A program made the position numbers and the translations under genes. Under the pieces are notes generated by a model that saw only the letters and a program-made list of their open reading frames with translations, did no database searches and had not been told where the DNA came from. Below, one piece after another: positions 8,288 through 16,847 of a DNA stretch of 41,301 nucleotides. The DNA is from an uncultured Bacilli bacterium (GTDB lineage Bacteria > Bacillota_I > Bacilli_A > RFN20 > CAG-826), in the NCBI GenBank assembly GCA_944363535.1, contig CALVUG010000006.1, forward strand, positions 1-41,301. The letters run 5' to 3'. Every line of letters starts with the position of its first letter. Within the stretch, counting starts at the first letter, position 1.

Positions 8288-9322
8288 TTATGCGTTAGGA
8301 GGCGTTTCGCTTGGTGGTAATAAGTTTGCTACCACACCAATGATGACGATAACGATGACCACTATCGCGATGATGATGATCCATTTTCTTCTTTTCTTCT
8401 TTCTAAGAATAGCGGTTTCTTCTTCGATCTTAGCAATTCTTGCTTGCTTATCTTTTTGTCCTCTTTTAACAGCTTCATTTTTCGTTAAAACATCGATCGC
8501 GGGCAAATTAGTGAGACTTTTATTCGCTAAGTTGGCTTTTAATAAATTTAAGGCATTTTGAATTTCGGCAATGCTATTTAAAGTAGCCCTTCTAATTTGA
8601 GTGCAGTAAGCTTTAACGTTTGGACTCTTATCTAAGATGTTATTGAAGATGTAAACTCTCACCGCGCTTTGCACTTGTATATCATAACTATTTGCTTCTC
8701 CGTTTTTATCGTAATAAGAAATCATGATAGCGTGCAAATCAGTCTCACCACTCGTACCGCGCAAGCCTCCAGAAGCAGTATGCGTAACATTCATATCGAT
8801 GAAGTTTTCAAAAGGACAGACGAATTGTTCCGCGTCATCGAAGACAAAACCAAGTGTTTTATTGTTATCATCGATGAAGAAATAACATAGTAAATCAGGT
8901 TGTAAATAGATAACTCTGCTATATTGCGAAACATTCGTCACATTTTCAAATCTTTTCAAATTATCTTTAAAAACTTGATTGACATCATATTTATCTTTTC
9001 TTGCCTTTCCATTATTGATGTAATCATGATCAATATCAGCTTGTTCTGGATCTAGAGTAATATCGCTTACGTAGACGTCACGATACGTCTTTTTAACTTC
9101 ATTAGAGGTGTTATAAGTAATATTCTTCTTATCATCTAATAAGACATCTAATGAGACGTTGAAATAAAGCGCCATTTTCTTGAGTTTTTCAATGTCGGGG
9201 ATAGCTTCACCACTTTCCCATTTAAAGACAGCCTGTCTAGATATATCGAAGACGTTCGCGAGTTCTTCTTGTGACATACCTTTTTGTTTTCTTAAATTCA
9301 TAATTTTGTCTGCAAGTTTCAT
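8288..9322 (-). CDS. XRE-family regulator with C-terminal membrane helix
   Basis: A 344-residue protein. An XRE helix-turn-helix is at about residues 5-62 (MNLRKQKGMSQEELANVFDI, then SRQAVFKWESGEAIPDIEKL). A middle domain of about 230 residues is unknown to me. A charged, coiled-coil-like stretch follows near residues 280-312, then RKKKRRK and one strongly hydrophobic helix (about 315-336) with a short Pro-rich tail. The positive-inside rule places the DNA-binding domain in the cytoplasm, so this would be a membrane-tethered regulator, perhaps sensing an envelope signal. Shine-Dalgarno AAGGAG lies upstream of the ATG. It stands alone, with a terminator after it. Its targets are unknown. Confidence 0.8.
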   Translation of the reverse strand: MKLADKIMNLRKQKGMSQEELANVFDISRQAVFKWESGEAIPDIEKLKKMALYFNVSLDVLLDDKKNITYNTSNEVKKTYRDVYVSDITLDPEQADIDHDYINNGKARKDKYDVNQVFKDNLKRFENVTNVSQYSRVIYLQPDLLCYFFIDDNNKTLGFVFDDAEQFVCPFENFIDMNVTHTASGGLRGTSGETDLHAIMISYYDKNGEANSYDIQVQSAVRVYIFNNILDKSPNVKAYCTQIRRATLNSIAEIQNALNLLKANLANKSLTNLPAIDVLTKNEAVKRGQKDKQARIAKIEEETAILRKKKRRKWIIIIAIVVIVIVIIGVVANLLPPSETPPNA

Positions 9323-9392
9323 AAATTTCTAAACTCCTTGTTTTGTTAGCCTTATTGTAAAGGAAAAGTAGACACTAAAAAAAGTAACTGCT

Positions 9393-9411
9393 GGTTAAAA
9401 AGTTGTTAACC
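9393..9411. promoter_or_regulatory. Candidate operator upstream of the XRE regulator
   Basis: The inverted repeat GGTTAA (9393-9398) / TTAACC (9406-9411) with a 7-nt centre is flanked further out by AAAGT and ACTTT. It lies about 70 bp before the regulator's start codon, a normal place for autoregulation. Binding is inferred only. Confidence 0.35.
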
Positions 9412-9585
9412 ATCACTTTACATTTTGCCATTTTTTAAAGAATTTAGTAATTTTTTATCACAAAAAGGGACAAAATTGTTAAAGAATGATGAAGGATGAT
9501 GAATAGCTAGATTCACTCATCGAATAAGTGAATAAACATTCATCTAAGAGTTAAAAAAAAGTGTAATTTAAATAAACTTTTTCAT

Positions 9586-9618
9586 ATAAAAAAATAACCT
9601 ATAGTAAAATAGGCTATT
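9586..9618 (-). terminator. Terminator of the second intact ATPase gene
   Basis: On the minus strand AATAGCCTAT pairs with ATAGGTTATT (one G-U) around a 6-nt loop, followed by a run of seven T, 100 nt after the gene's stop codon. Confidence 0.75.
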
Positions 9619-9718
9619 TACGTGATAAGGTTCTTCTTTAATCTTACAATTATTGATTAAGAAACTAAATATTTTACAAAGTAGCAAACTTTCTTAATCA
9701 AATATCTCGTCGATCGTT

Positions 9719-11092
9719 TTAGTCGTTATTTTTTTCTTTATCGTTTTCGTTTAAGAATAAAGAAAAATAATAGAAAGGAAGTGTTAAAATCTTATTTTTT
9801 TCATCGTAACCATAGCGATTAGAAGATACTTTGATCGCTAAAGTGTTTTTATTGTGCATTCTAAACTCATCTAATGAATTTAAAGCGCCTCTAGTTTTCT
9901 TACAATCGATAGGAACGACATTTCCATCTAAATCGATCAAATATTCGATTTTACTATTTCTTTTTCCTTTCCAATAATATAAAGGATAATTTCTCGCTGT
10001 TAATTCGATGGAAAGATAATTTTCGTAATAAATTCCAGAAAGCGAGTTATCTTTATTAAAAATAAAATTTTTCGCGTTTAAGCCACTTTGGAAAGTGAAT
10101 ATACCCATATCCGCTAGGTAGAGGCGATAAGAAGAAGTTTCTTTAGCGATTAATGGATAAGTAACCCTCTCTTTTAATAAAGATGACTTATTGATGATAT
10201 TAGCGGTCTCTAGCCATTCTATCGGAGTGAAGATATCGCGCGATTTGTAATTTTCGTTTATTAAAGATGGTTTAAAATTTTTATTTTCCTTATTTAGTTG
10301 AGTGTAGATGTTATTAAAGATGGACCTGCTTTTTAGTATCGATTCTTTGCTAGCTTGATATAATTCCATATCATTTAAATAATCATCGTATATCTCTTTT
10401 ATCTTTTTATTTACTTTATTGTATGCTAGTAGCGTATCATCTTTCGCTTTGATGAATGTATCAACTGCTTCTGGCATACCGCCTACGAAAAGATAATCGT
10501 AAAAAATATCCATCAATTCTTCATGAATGCTAGAGTCTAGAACAGTTTTATCTAAGAAAGATTTTTTTAAAAAATCATAAGCGGATTTTCTATAGTTATA
10601 TAAAAATTCATCGAAGGTTAAAGGATAAATCGTGAGTTTATTTATATTACCGACTGGAAATAAAAACCCCTTATTAGCGAATCCGCCTCTTTTATGCGAT
10701 TGTCTATGAAGTTTAATTCTTACTAGAGAGCCTGTAACGATGAGAGGAATTTCTCTTCTCTGTTCGTTAAAATGTTTCATCATCTTAATGAGAGGCAAAC
10801 ATTCTTGTACTTCATCAAAAATGAGCAAGTGGCTGCCATCTGGCACAAAATCATAATTGATTTGAATGTATTGTAACACTTTTGTTAAATTATCGTTTCG
10901 ATAGACGAAATCGACGAAATCAGGTTCGTTGGAACAATCGATGCGCACATATTTATTTTTATAAAATTGTTCAGCGAATAAATTTTTAATTAGATAAGTT
11001 TTGCCTACCTGTCTTGCGCCCATGACAAGTAAAGGTTTCCTATCAGGATCTTCATTCCATGCGATTAAATCTTTAAGATACTTTCTTTCCAT
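9719..11092 (-). CDS. AAA+ ATPase with DUF4143, second intact copy
   Basis: A 457-residue AAA_14/DUF4143 ATPase of a different subfamily from the one at 4859-6091. I chose the ATG at 11092 (MERKYLKDLIAWN, the usual family start) because GGAGA lies just before it; the frame also opens at 11125, inside the repeat array. Walker A is GARQVGKT (25-32), Walker B LLIFDEVQE (about 91-99), the sensor region IVTGS. The C-terminal part has a long helical insert (about 200-270), a membrane-free DUF4143 core, and the nuclease-like IEYLID and VVPIDCKKTRG (Asp and Lys). A terminator follows. Its role is unknown. The upstream three-fold repeat suggests tight or unusual control. Confidence 0.88.
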   Translation of the reverse strand: MERKYLKDLIAWNEDPDRKPLLVMGARQVGKTYLIKNLFAEQFYKNKYVRIDCSNEPDFVDFVYRNDNLTKVLQYIQINYDFVPDGSHLLIFDEVQECLPLIKMMKHFNEQRREIPLIVTGSLVRIKLHRQSHKRGGFANKGFLFPVGNINKLTIYPLTFDEFLYNYRKSAYDFLKKSFLDKTVLDSSIHEELMDIFYDYLFVGGMPEAVDTFIKAKDDTLLAYNKVNKKIKEIYDDYLNDMELYQASKESILKSRSIFNNIYTQLNKENKNFKPSLINENYKSRDIFTPIEWLETANIINKSSLLKERVTYPLIAKETSSYRLYLADMGIFTFQSGLNAKNFIFNKDNSLSGIYYENYLSIELTARNYPLYYWKGKRNSKIEYLIDLDGNVVPIDCKKTRGALNSLDEFRMHNKNTLAIKVSSNRYGYDEKNKILTLPFYYFSLFLNENDKEKNND

Positions 11093-11100
11093 AAAATCTC

Positions 11101-11189
11101 CATATCTTGCACCTTTTGACAGCATTTAATGTATCATATCTTGCACCTTTTGACAACTTATTCTTCTCCATATCTTGCACCTTTTTACA
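11101..11189. repeat. Three 21-bp direct repeats with exact 34-bp period
   Basis: On the plus strand the core CATATCTTGCACCTTTTGACA occurs at 11101-11121 and 11135-11155, and with one change (TTTTTACA) at 11169-11189. Starts are 34 bp apart each time, with unrelated 13-bp spacers. In gene direction each copy reads TGTCAAAAGGTGCAAGATATG, and the copy nearest the ATPase runs into its Shine-Dalgarno. I infer iterated protein-binding sites (operator or recombination iterons). It is too short and has too few copies for a CRISPR array, and no cas gene is near. Confidence 0.85.
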
Positions 11190-11214
11190 CCTTTGCTATT
11201 ATCTAGTTTTCAAA

Positions 11215-11235
11215 ATGATAAGTTGTACTTATCAT
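11215..11235. promoter_or_regulatory. Palindrome upstream of the repeat array
   Basis: Perfect 9-bp arms ATGATAAGT (11215-11223) and ACTTATCAT (11227-11235) around TGT, between the ppdK terminator and the repeats. It has no T run, so an operator is likelier than a terminator. Confidence 0.4.
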
Positions 11236-11278
11236 ATGTTTTTTACTTTATTAAAATTTAAAAATTATTAATGGCATT

Positions 11279-11320
11279 AAAAAAGCTGCCCTTTAGAAAT
11301 GAGTCTAGAGAGCAGCTTTT
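11279..11320 (-). terminator. ppdK terminator
   Basis: GCTGCCCTTTAGA (11285-11297) pairs with TCTAGAGAGCAGC (11304-11316), 12 of 13 positions, with an A run at 11279-11284 that is a T run in the gene direction. It starts about 30 nt after the ppdK stop codon. Confidence 0.9.
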
Positions 11321-11349
11321 AAGCGTTAGTGTAAGACGATTAGAAACAA

Positions 11350-13983
11350 TTATTTCTTTTCGTGCTTAATGTGTGCTTGTGCCGCGGCAAGACGGGCGAC
11401 AGGAACACGGAATGGCGAACAAGAAACGTAATCTAAACCAACTTCTTCAAAGAAATCAATTGAGACTGGATCGCCACCTACTTCACCACAGACACCGAGG
11501 TGTAAGTGTGGGTTCGTAGATCTTCCTTTCTTAGAGGCCATATCGACTAATTGGCCAACGCCTTTAACATCGATCGTTTGGAATGGATCTTGTTCGAAGA
11601 TCTTAGTTTCATAATATTTGGGTAAGAACTTACCAGCATCGTCACGGCTAAAGCCGAATGTCATCTGGGTTAAATCGTTCGTACCGAAGGAGAAGAATTC
11701 AGCTTCAGTAGCAATTTCATCAGCGAGTAAAGCTGCGCGTGGGATTTCGATCATCGTTCCGACGTGATAATGCATTTCGACTTTTGCTTCAGCGATAAGT
11801 TTATCCGCGGTTTCGGTGATGATATTTTTCACGAACTTAAATTCTTTAAGATCTAAGGTTAAAGGAATCATGATTTCAGGTTCAATCTTCTTACCTAAAT
11901 CCTTTTGTGCCTTAATAGCGGCTTCGATAATAGCGGTAGTTTGCATTCTAGCAATTTCTGGATAAGAAACCGCTAAACGGCAACCACGGTGACCCATCAT
12001 CGGGTTAAATTCATGTAAGTAAGCGATACGGTCTTTGATGACAGCAACGCTCGTATTAAGTGCTTTCGCTAATTCTTCAATCTTATCTTCTTCTTGTGGT
12101 AAGAATTCGTGTAGAGGTGGATCAAGTAAACGTACATTAACGTTTAAACCATCCATCGCCATATATAACTTATAGAAGTCATCACGTTGATAAGGAAGAA
12201 GTTCTGCTAAAGCAGCTTCTCTACCCTTCGTATCATCGGAAAGAATCATCTTTCTCATATGGAAGATACGATCTTTATCGAAGAACATATGTTCAGTACG
12301 GCATAAGCCAATACCTTGCGCCCCAAATTTTTTCGCTTGGATAGCGTCTCTTGGTGTATCAGCGTTCGCACGGACGAGTAATCTTCTATTGGCATCCGCC
12401 CAGCTCATCAAACGACCGAAGTCACCAGTTAATTCTGGTTCGACTTTCTTGACGTCAACGTCGTAGACGTAACCGGTTGAACCATCGATTGATAAAACGT
12501 CTTGATCGGTGAAAGTTCTATCGCCAAGTTTGACGGTGCGAGCTTCTTCATCGACGACGATAGCAGAGCATCCAGCGACGCAGCATTTACCCATACCACG
12601 GGCGACAACAGCGGCGTGAGAAGTCATACCGCCTCTCATCGTTAAGATACCTTCTGCGGCGACCATACCTTCGATATCTTCAGGGGATGTTTCTGCTCTA
12701 ACTAAGACGACTTTTTCGCCTTTGGCGTGTCTTTCCGCCGCTTCTTTAGCGTCGAAACAAATCTTACCAGTCGCAGCGCCTGGAGAAGCTGGTAAACCAG
12801 TAGCGATAGGTTTGATAGCTTTTAAGGCTGCTTGATCAAAACTTGGATGTAATAAAGCATCTAAGGATTTTGGTTCGACTCTTAAGACAGCTTCTTTTTC
12901 ATCGATGATACCTTCATCGACTAAATCGCAAGCGATCTTTAAGGCTGCGTTAGGAGTTCTCTTACCATTTCTTGTTTGTAAGAAGTAGAGTTTACCATCT
13001 TCGACGGTGAATTCCATATCTTGCATATCTTTGTAATGGTTTTCCATTAATTTAATTGTTTTGACGAATTGATCGTAAACTTCTGGCATTCTCTTCTGTA
13101 ATTCTTCGATGTGAAGAGGAGTGCGGATACCAGCGACGACGTCTTCGCCTTGGGCGTTTGGTAAATATTCAGCAAAAACTTTCTTTTCACCGGTTGCAGG
13201 GGAACGAGAGAACGCTACGCCTGTTCCGGAAGTTTCACCCTTGTTACCAAAGACCATCGATTGAACGTTGACAGCGGTGCCCCAGGAATAAGGAATGTTA
13301 TTCATCTTACGATAAATATTCGCGCGTTCATTATCCCAAGAACGGAAAACAGCAGTGACAGCTTCAATTAATTGAACTTTTGGATCTTGTGGGAATTCTT
13401 CACCGAAAACTTTCTTATAATAAGCCTTGTATTCTTTCACTAAATCTTTAAGTTCTTCTGCGGTTACTTCTGTATCGAGTTTGTAACCTCTTTTTTCTTT
13501 AAGTTCATCGAGCATCTTATCCATGTCAGTGCGTGGATGACCTTTAGCGATATTAGTGAACATTAAGATGAAACGACGGAAGCAATCGTAAGCGAAACGA
13601 TCGTTACTTGTTTCTTTTGCTAAGACTTCGACAGTCTTATCGTTAAGACCAAGGTTAAGAATAGTATCCATCATACCTGGCATACTGACTCTTGCACCGG
13701 AACGAACACTTACGAGCAATGGTTTGTGATCGCCACCGAAAGCTTTGCCAGTTTCATTTTCGACTTCCTTAATAGCAGCGAAAATATCTTTCACTAAATA
13801 TTCTGGAAGTACTTTTTTGTTCTCGTAATAAAGAGTGCATGCTTCAGTTGAAATTGTAAAGCCTTGTGGAATGGGAACTCCAATATGAGTCATTTCAGCA
13901 AGGCCCGCACCTTTACCACCGAGGAGTTCTTTGCCTAAACCATAGGCATCTTTGAAACTATAGACATATTTCTTTTGTTCCAT
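11350..13983 (-). CDS. ppdK: Pyruvate, phosphate dikinase
   Basis: This 877-residue cytosolic enzyme interconverts PEP, AMP and PPi with pyruvate, ATP and Pi. In anaerobes it often serves as the PPi-linked glycolytic step. The length matches the Clostridium symbiosum enzyme (874). The N-terminal nucleotide-binding domain starts GKELLGGKGAGLAEM and includes VSVRSGARVSMPGMMDT (91-107). The phospho-transfer histidine is His456 in TMRGGMTSHAAVVARGMG, next to Thr454, the residue phosphorylated in regulated plant enzymes. The C-terminal PEP/pyruvate barrel carries GLCRTEHMFF and GVCGEVGGDP, with catalytic Cys832. GGAGG lies 6 nt before the ATG. The gene stands alone, with a terminator behind and a palindrome in its leader. 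Confidence 0.97.
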   Translation of the reverse strand: MEQKKYVYSFKDAYGLGKELLGGKGAGLAEMTHIGVPIPQGFTISTEACTLYYENKKVLPEYLVKDIFAAIKEVENETGKAFGGDHKPLLVSVRSGARVSMPGMMDTILNLGLNDKTVEVLAKETSNDRFAYDCFRRFILMFTNIAKGHPRTDMDKMLDELKEKRGYKLDTEVTAEELKDLVKEYKAYYKKVFGEEFPQDPKVQLIEAVTAVFRSWDNERANIYRKMNNIPYSWGTAVNVQSMVFGNKGETSGTGVAFSRSPATGEKKVFAEYLPNAQGEDVVAGIRTPLHIEELQKRMPEVYDQFVKTIKLMENHYKDMQDMEFTVEDGKLYFLQTRNGKRTPNAALKIACDLVDEGIIDEKEAVLRVEPKSLDALLHPSFDQAALKAIKPIATGLPASPGAATGKICFDAKEAAERHAKGEKVVLVRAETSPEDIEGMVAAEGILTMRGGMTSHAAVVARGMGKCCVAGCSAIVVDEEARTVKLGDRTFTDQDVLSIDGSTGYVYDVDVKKVEPELTGDFGRLMSWADANRRLLVRANADTPRDAIQAKKFGAQGIGLCRTEHMFFDKDRIFHMRKMILSDDTKGREAALAELLPYQRDDFYKLYMAMDGLNVNVRLLDPPLHEFLPQEEDKIEELAKALNTSVAVIKDRIAYLHEFNPMMGHRGCRLAVSYPEIARMQTTAIIEAAIKAQKDLGKKIEPEIMIPLTLDLKEFKFVKNIITETADKLIAEAKVEMHYHVGTMIEIPRAALLADEIATEAEFFSFGTNDLTQMTFGFSRDDAGKFLPKYYETKIFEQDPFQTIDVKGVGQLVDMASKKGRSTNPHLHLGVCGEVGGDPVSIDFFEEVGLDYVSCSPFRVPVARLAAAQAHIKHEKK

Positions 13984-14017
13984 GTTTTTCCTCCATTCAT
14001 GGTTTCATTTCGTGAGT

Positions 14018-14037
14018 TGTGATAAGTTTTTATCACA
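14018..14037. promoter_or_regulatory. Palindrome in the ppdK leader
   Basis: Perfect 8-bp arms TGTGATAA (14018-14025) and TTATCACA (14030-14037) with a 4-nt centre, 35-54 nt before the ppdK start codon. A possible -10 (TAAAAT on the minus strand) lies just upstream. It could be an operator or a mRNA hairpin. Confidence 0.5.
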
Positions 14038-14151
14038 CCAAAAAAGATTTTAGCAAATTTCTTTGATTTTTACTATATTTTTATGTGCGTGTGAGAAAAT
14101 TCTATTGAAACGATTACCGAATAATTTATAAATATTGTTAGCGTTTCTCCA

Positions 14152-15012
14152 TTATTTTGTGAGTAAAAAATGCATTGCATCAACAAAATACTTCGACCAG
14201 AAATCTTCATGATGAATATGTTTTGTATCCATCACTAAGGAAACTTCATTTTGTTTATAATCGTGACGTAATAAATATTTATAAGCGACGTAAGTTGATT
14301 CGATAAACAAATGTTCGAAATCTTTTCCTCCGACAAGCATCGCTATATTAACTTTATATTCTGGATTTAATTTGATGACATCATTTAAGAAAATTCTTAA
14401 ATTAGGTTTATTCATCAAAAATAAAGCGGGGGAAAAAGCAAGCGCACCTTTGATGTAAGGGGCTTTATAAAAAGCGGCGAAGAAAGTAATAAGACCACCC
14501 ATCGATGAGCCACCAAAGTAGGTGTGATCTCTATCTTCAAGCGTTCTAAAATTTTGATCGATGATTGGTTTTAAAGTATCGAAAAAATAATCGAGATATA
14601 ATTCCCCACAACGCTCTAATTTATCCATACCTTTAATTTGTCTTCTTACCACCTTAGCGATAGATGGAGTCATCTCCGCGCCTCTTGCTCCGCTATTTTT
14701 GGGGCAATCGAGACCGACGTAAATTAAACCATCGTAACCTTCTTTCATCAAAGTATGATTATGTTCATCGATGTTCCATTCGCCATAGGCGCTTAAATAT
14801 TTATCGACGAGATTTTGTCCGTCCGCCATATACATGACAGCGTATCTTTTATTTTCATTTTGAAAATAATCATCGGGGACGAACACTCTTACCATCCTCT
14901 TAGGTTCGATTGGTAATGGCGTTTCCATTTCCGCTTCGTAAAGGTAGCCGTATTTGATATTATTTGGTCTTTTAGTGTGAAGTTTAAACGGTCCAATATT
15001 TTTTAAGATCAT
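14152..15012 (-). CDS. Putative esterase, alpha/beta-hydrolase (esterase D/enterochelin esterase-like)
   Basis: A 286-residue alpha/beta hydrolase. The nucleophile elbow is FGGSSMGG with Ser170, after the family's usual VMYMADGQNL (59-68) and a short acidic loop; the catalytic His is in KHIHHEDFW near the C-terminus. There is no signal peptide, so it is cytoplasmic. It begins in an ATGA overlap with the upstream ABC gene and has AGGAGG 10 nt before the ATG, so it is the last gene of the tetR-ABC-ABC operon. It might act on the compound that the exporter handles; this is inference. Substrate unknown. Confidence 0.82.
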   Translation of the reverse strand: MILKNIGPFKLHTKRPNNIKYGYLYEAEMETPLPIEPKRMVRVFVPDDYFQNENKRYAVMYMADGQNLVDKYLSAYGEWNIDEHNHTLMKEGYDGLIYVGLDCPKNSGARGAEMTPSIAKVVRRQIKGMDKLERCGELYLDYFFDTLKPIIDQNFRTLEDRDHTYFGGSSMGGLITFFAAFYKAPYIKGALAFSPALFLMNKPNLRIFLNDVIKLNPEYKVNIAMLVGGKDFEHLFIESTYVAYKYLLRHDYKQNEVSLVMDTKHIHHEDFWSKYFVDAMHFLLTK

Positions 15013-16847
15013 GTATCACTTACCTCCTCTTCATTTGTTCTACCTGAGAATTGAGCGTTATATAGTTCCGCGTAGAAACCATTTTGGGCTAATAAAGATT
15101 TATGGTTGCCCTTTTCTATTATTTTACCTTTATTCATGACAAGAATCATCTTCGCTCCTTTGATGGTGGATAGACGGTGAGCGATGATAAAAGAAGTTCT
15201 ACCTTCCATCATCTTATTCATCACTTCTTGAATTTCGACTTCGGTACGCGTATCGACGCTAGAGGTGGCTTCATCTAAGATGAGCATCTTAGGTTTAGAA
15301 ACCATCGCTCTTGCGATCGTTAATAATTGTCTTTGCCCTTGAGAAATGTTCGTTCCGTCTTCATTTAGCATGAAATCGTAACCACCCGGTAAGGTTTTGA
15401 TGAAGTGGTGAGCTTTAGCTTTCTTAGCGGCTTCGATCACTTCTTCATCACTCGCATCTTGCCTACCGTAACGAATGTTATCTCTAATCGTCCCTTCGAA
15501 TAGCCAAGTATCTTGTAAGACCATGCCGACCGCGCCTCTTAAGGCTTTTCTTGTATAGTGTCTAGTATCGACACCATCTAAGATAATTTCTCCTTTATCA
15601 ATTTCATAGAAGCGCATGAGCAAATTGACGATCGTCGTCTTACCAGCGCCTGTTGGCCCAACGATAGCCACGCTATCGCCTGGATGGACGGTTAGATTTA
15701 AATCTTCAATTAAAGGCTTATCTTTGTTATAAGAGAAGGCGACATCTTTTAAAACCATTTCACCTTGGATATTATCTTCGCTATCGATAGCGTCTTCTAA
15801 ATCAGGTTTTTCTTCTTCTTGATCTAAAAGATCATAGATTCTTTCGCCTGCAGCGACGGTCGATTGAATGGTCGAAGAAATTTGACCGATATTTTGGAAA
15901 GGTTGTTGGAATAAATTTAAGAATAAGAAGAAGGCGACCATATTGGCGATATCATCAAGTAAACCTCCGACCACGCAGACGAAGACGAAACCTAGGTTCG
16001 AAATAAAACGCATGCTCGGGAAGATTAAAGAGGATAAGAATTGTGACCATCTATCAGCTTTAGTTAATTCTTTATTAACAATTTCAAAATCTTTTTTTGT
16101 TTCTTCTTCCATGTTGAAAAGTTTAATAACTTTATAACCAGAGAAGTTTTCTTCCGCGACACCTTCAAGTTGAGAAAGTTTTAAACGATATTTAGCAAAT
16201 TGTTTTTGGGCTTTGATAGCAATTATGACAGTTACTAAAATCGTGACTGGTAAGATAGCAAAAGAAATGAGAGCAAGTTGCCAAGAAGAAACAAGCATCG
16301 CTACGACGACAGCGATAAATAAAGAAATTGAATAAATTAGTTGATTAATAATTTGTCTTAATGATTGTGAAATTGTATCGACGTCCGCGGTACCTCTTGT
16401 AAGAATTGTTCCATACGTATGAGCGTCAAAATAAGAAAGCGGTAAACGGTCTAATTTATCTCTTACCCTCTCTCTTAAGTTATAAGCATATTTAGCGGCG
16501 ATGGTAACGATGATGAAATCAGCAACCCAGTTAAATATCGCACTTGCGACATATAAAGCAAGCATCGTTCCAAAGGCCAAGAAAGTATTACCCCAGTTGA
16601 TGTTCAATACGCCTGTTTGAGGATTAACAATTAAGATTTGGCCAATTAAATAATCTTCTGAAATAGTGTTACGTAACACAATTGGAGTGATGACTGTAAA
16701 GATAGCTGAAGCGATAAGAAATATAGCAACGATGATAAAGAGAGGATATTGAGGCTTAAAATCACCTAATAATCTTTTAAAAGATTTTTTAAAATGTTGG
16801 GGTCTAATTGCTTGTCCCATTTTTCCACGTGGCGGCATCTTATTCAC
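15009..16847 (-). CDS. ABC exporter half-transporter with canonical ATPase site (subunit 2)
   Basis: A 612-residue type IV (ABCB-like) half-transporter with six membrane helices (about 35-325) and an ATPase domain. Walker A is GPTGAGKT (397-404), Walker B LILDE with the catalytic Glu526, and the H-loop has His557 (IIAHRLST). Its signature motif is altered: ISQGQ (501-505) in place of LSGGQ. In heterodimeric exporters such as TM287/288, BmrCD and LmrCD, an altered signature of one subunit faces the weak ATP site of the other, which fits the partner gene. It overlaps that gene by 8 nt. The complex probably exports drugs or other hydrophobic compounds. Confidence 0.93.
   Translation of the reverse strand: MNKMPPRGKMGQAIRPQHFKKSFKRLLGDFKPQYPLFIIVAIFLIASAIFTVITPIVLRNTISEDYLIGQILIVNPQTGVLNINWGNTFLAFGTMLALYVASAIFNWVADFIIVTIAAKYAYNLRERVRDKLDRLPLSYFDAHTYGTILTRGTADVDTISQSLRQIINQLIYSISLFIAVVVAMLVSSWQLALISFAILPVTILVTVIIAIKAQKQFAKYRLKLSQLEGVAEENFSGYKVIKLFNMEEETKKDFEIVNKELTKADRWSQFLSSLIFPSMRFISNLGFVFVCVVGGLLDDIANMVAFFLFLNLFQQPFQNIGQISSTIQSTVAAGERIYDLLDQEEEKPDLEDAIDSEDNIQGEMVLKDVAFSYNKDKPLIEDLNLTVHPGDSVAIVGPTGAGKTTIVNLLMRFYEIDKGEIILDGVDTRHYTRKALRGAVGMVLQDTWLFEGTIRDNIRYGRQDASDEEVIEAAKKAKAHHFIKTLPGGYDFMLNEDGTNISQGQRQLLTIARAMVSKPKMLILDEATSSVDTRTEVEIQEVMNKMMEGRTSFIIAHRLSTIKGAKMILVMNKGKIIEKGNHKSLLAQNGFYAELYNAQFSGRTNEEEVSDT

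Larger units (their letters stand above)
9323..9718. other. Gene-free gap between the XRE regulator and the second intact ATPase
   Basis: About 395 bases without a supported gene. It contains, from left to right, the Shine-Dalgarno and a possible -10 (TACAAT on the minus strand, 9354-9359) of the XRE gene, an inverted repeat at 9393-9411, a weak inverted repeat ATTCACT/AGTGAAT (9511-9517, 9527-9533), and the terminator of the ATPase gene at 9586-9618. Confidence 0.6.

Noticed and set aside
8274-8561. Plus-strand ORF of 95 residues opposite the XRE gene
   Set aside because: It is a shadow of the regulator's membrane and Lys-rich codons.
11093-11125. Start of the second ATPase at 11125
   Set aside because: It lies within the repeat array; the ATG at 11092 has GGAGA before it and gives the family's usual N-terminus.
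11101-11189. CRISPR array
   Set aside because: Only three 21-bp units with 13-bp spacers and no cas genes; these sizes do not fit a CRISPR array.
14016-14038. Rex or CRP site before ppdK
   Set aside because: Half-sites TGTGA/TCACA are 10 nt apart, not the 6 nt of either family's consensus.
16668-16682. Palindrome TGTTACGTAACA
   Set aside because: It lies within the conserved coding sequence of the ABC gene, far from any start; probably codon chance.
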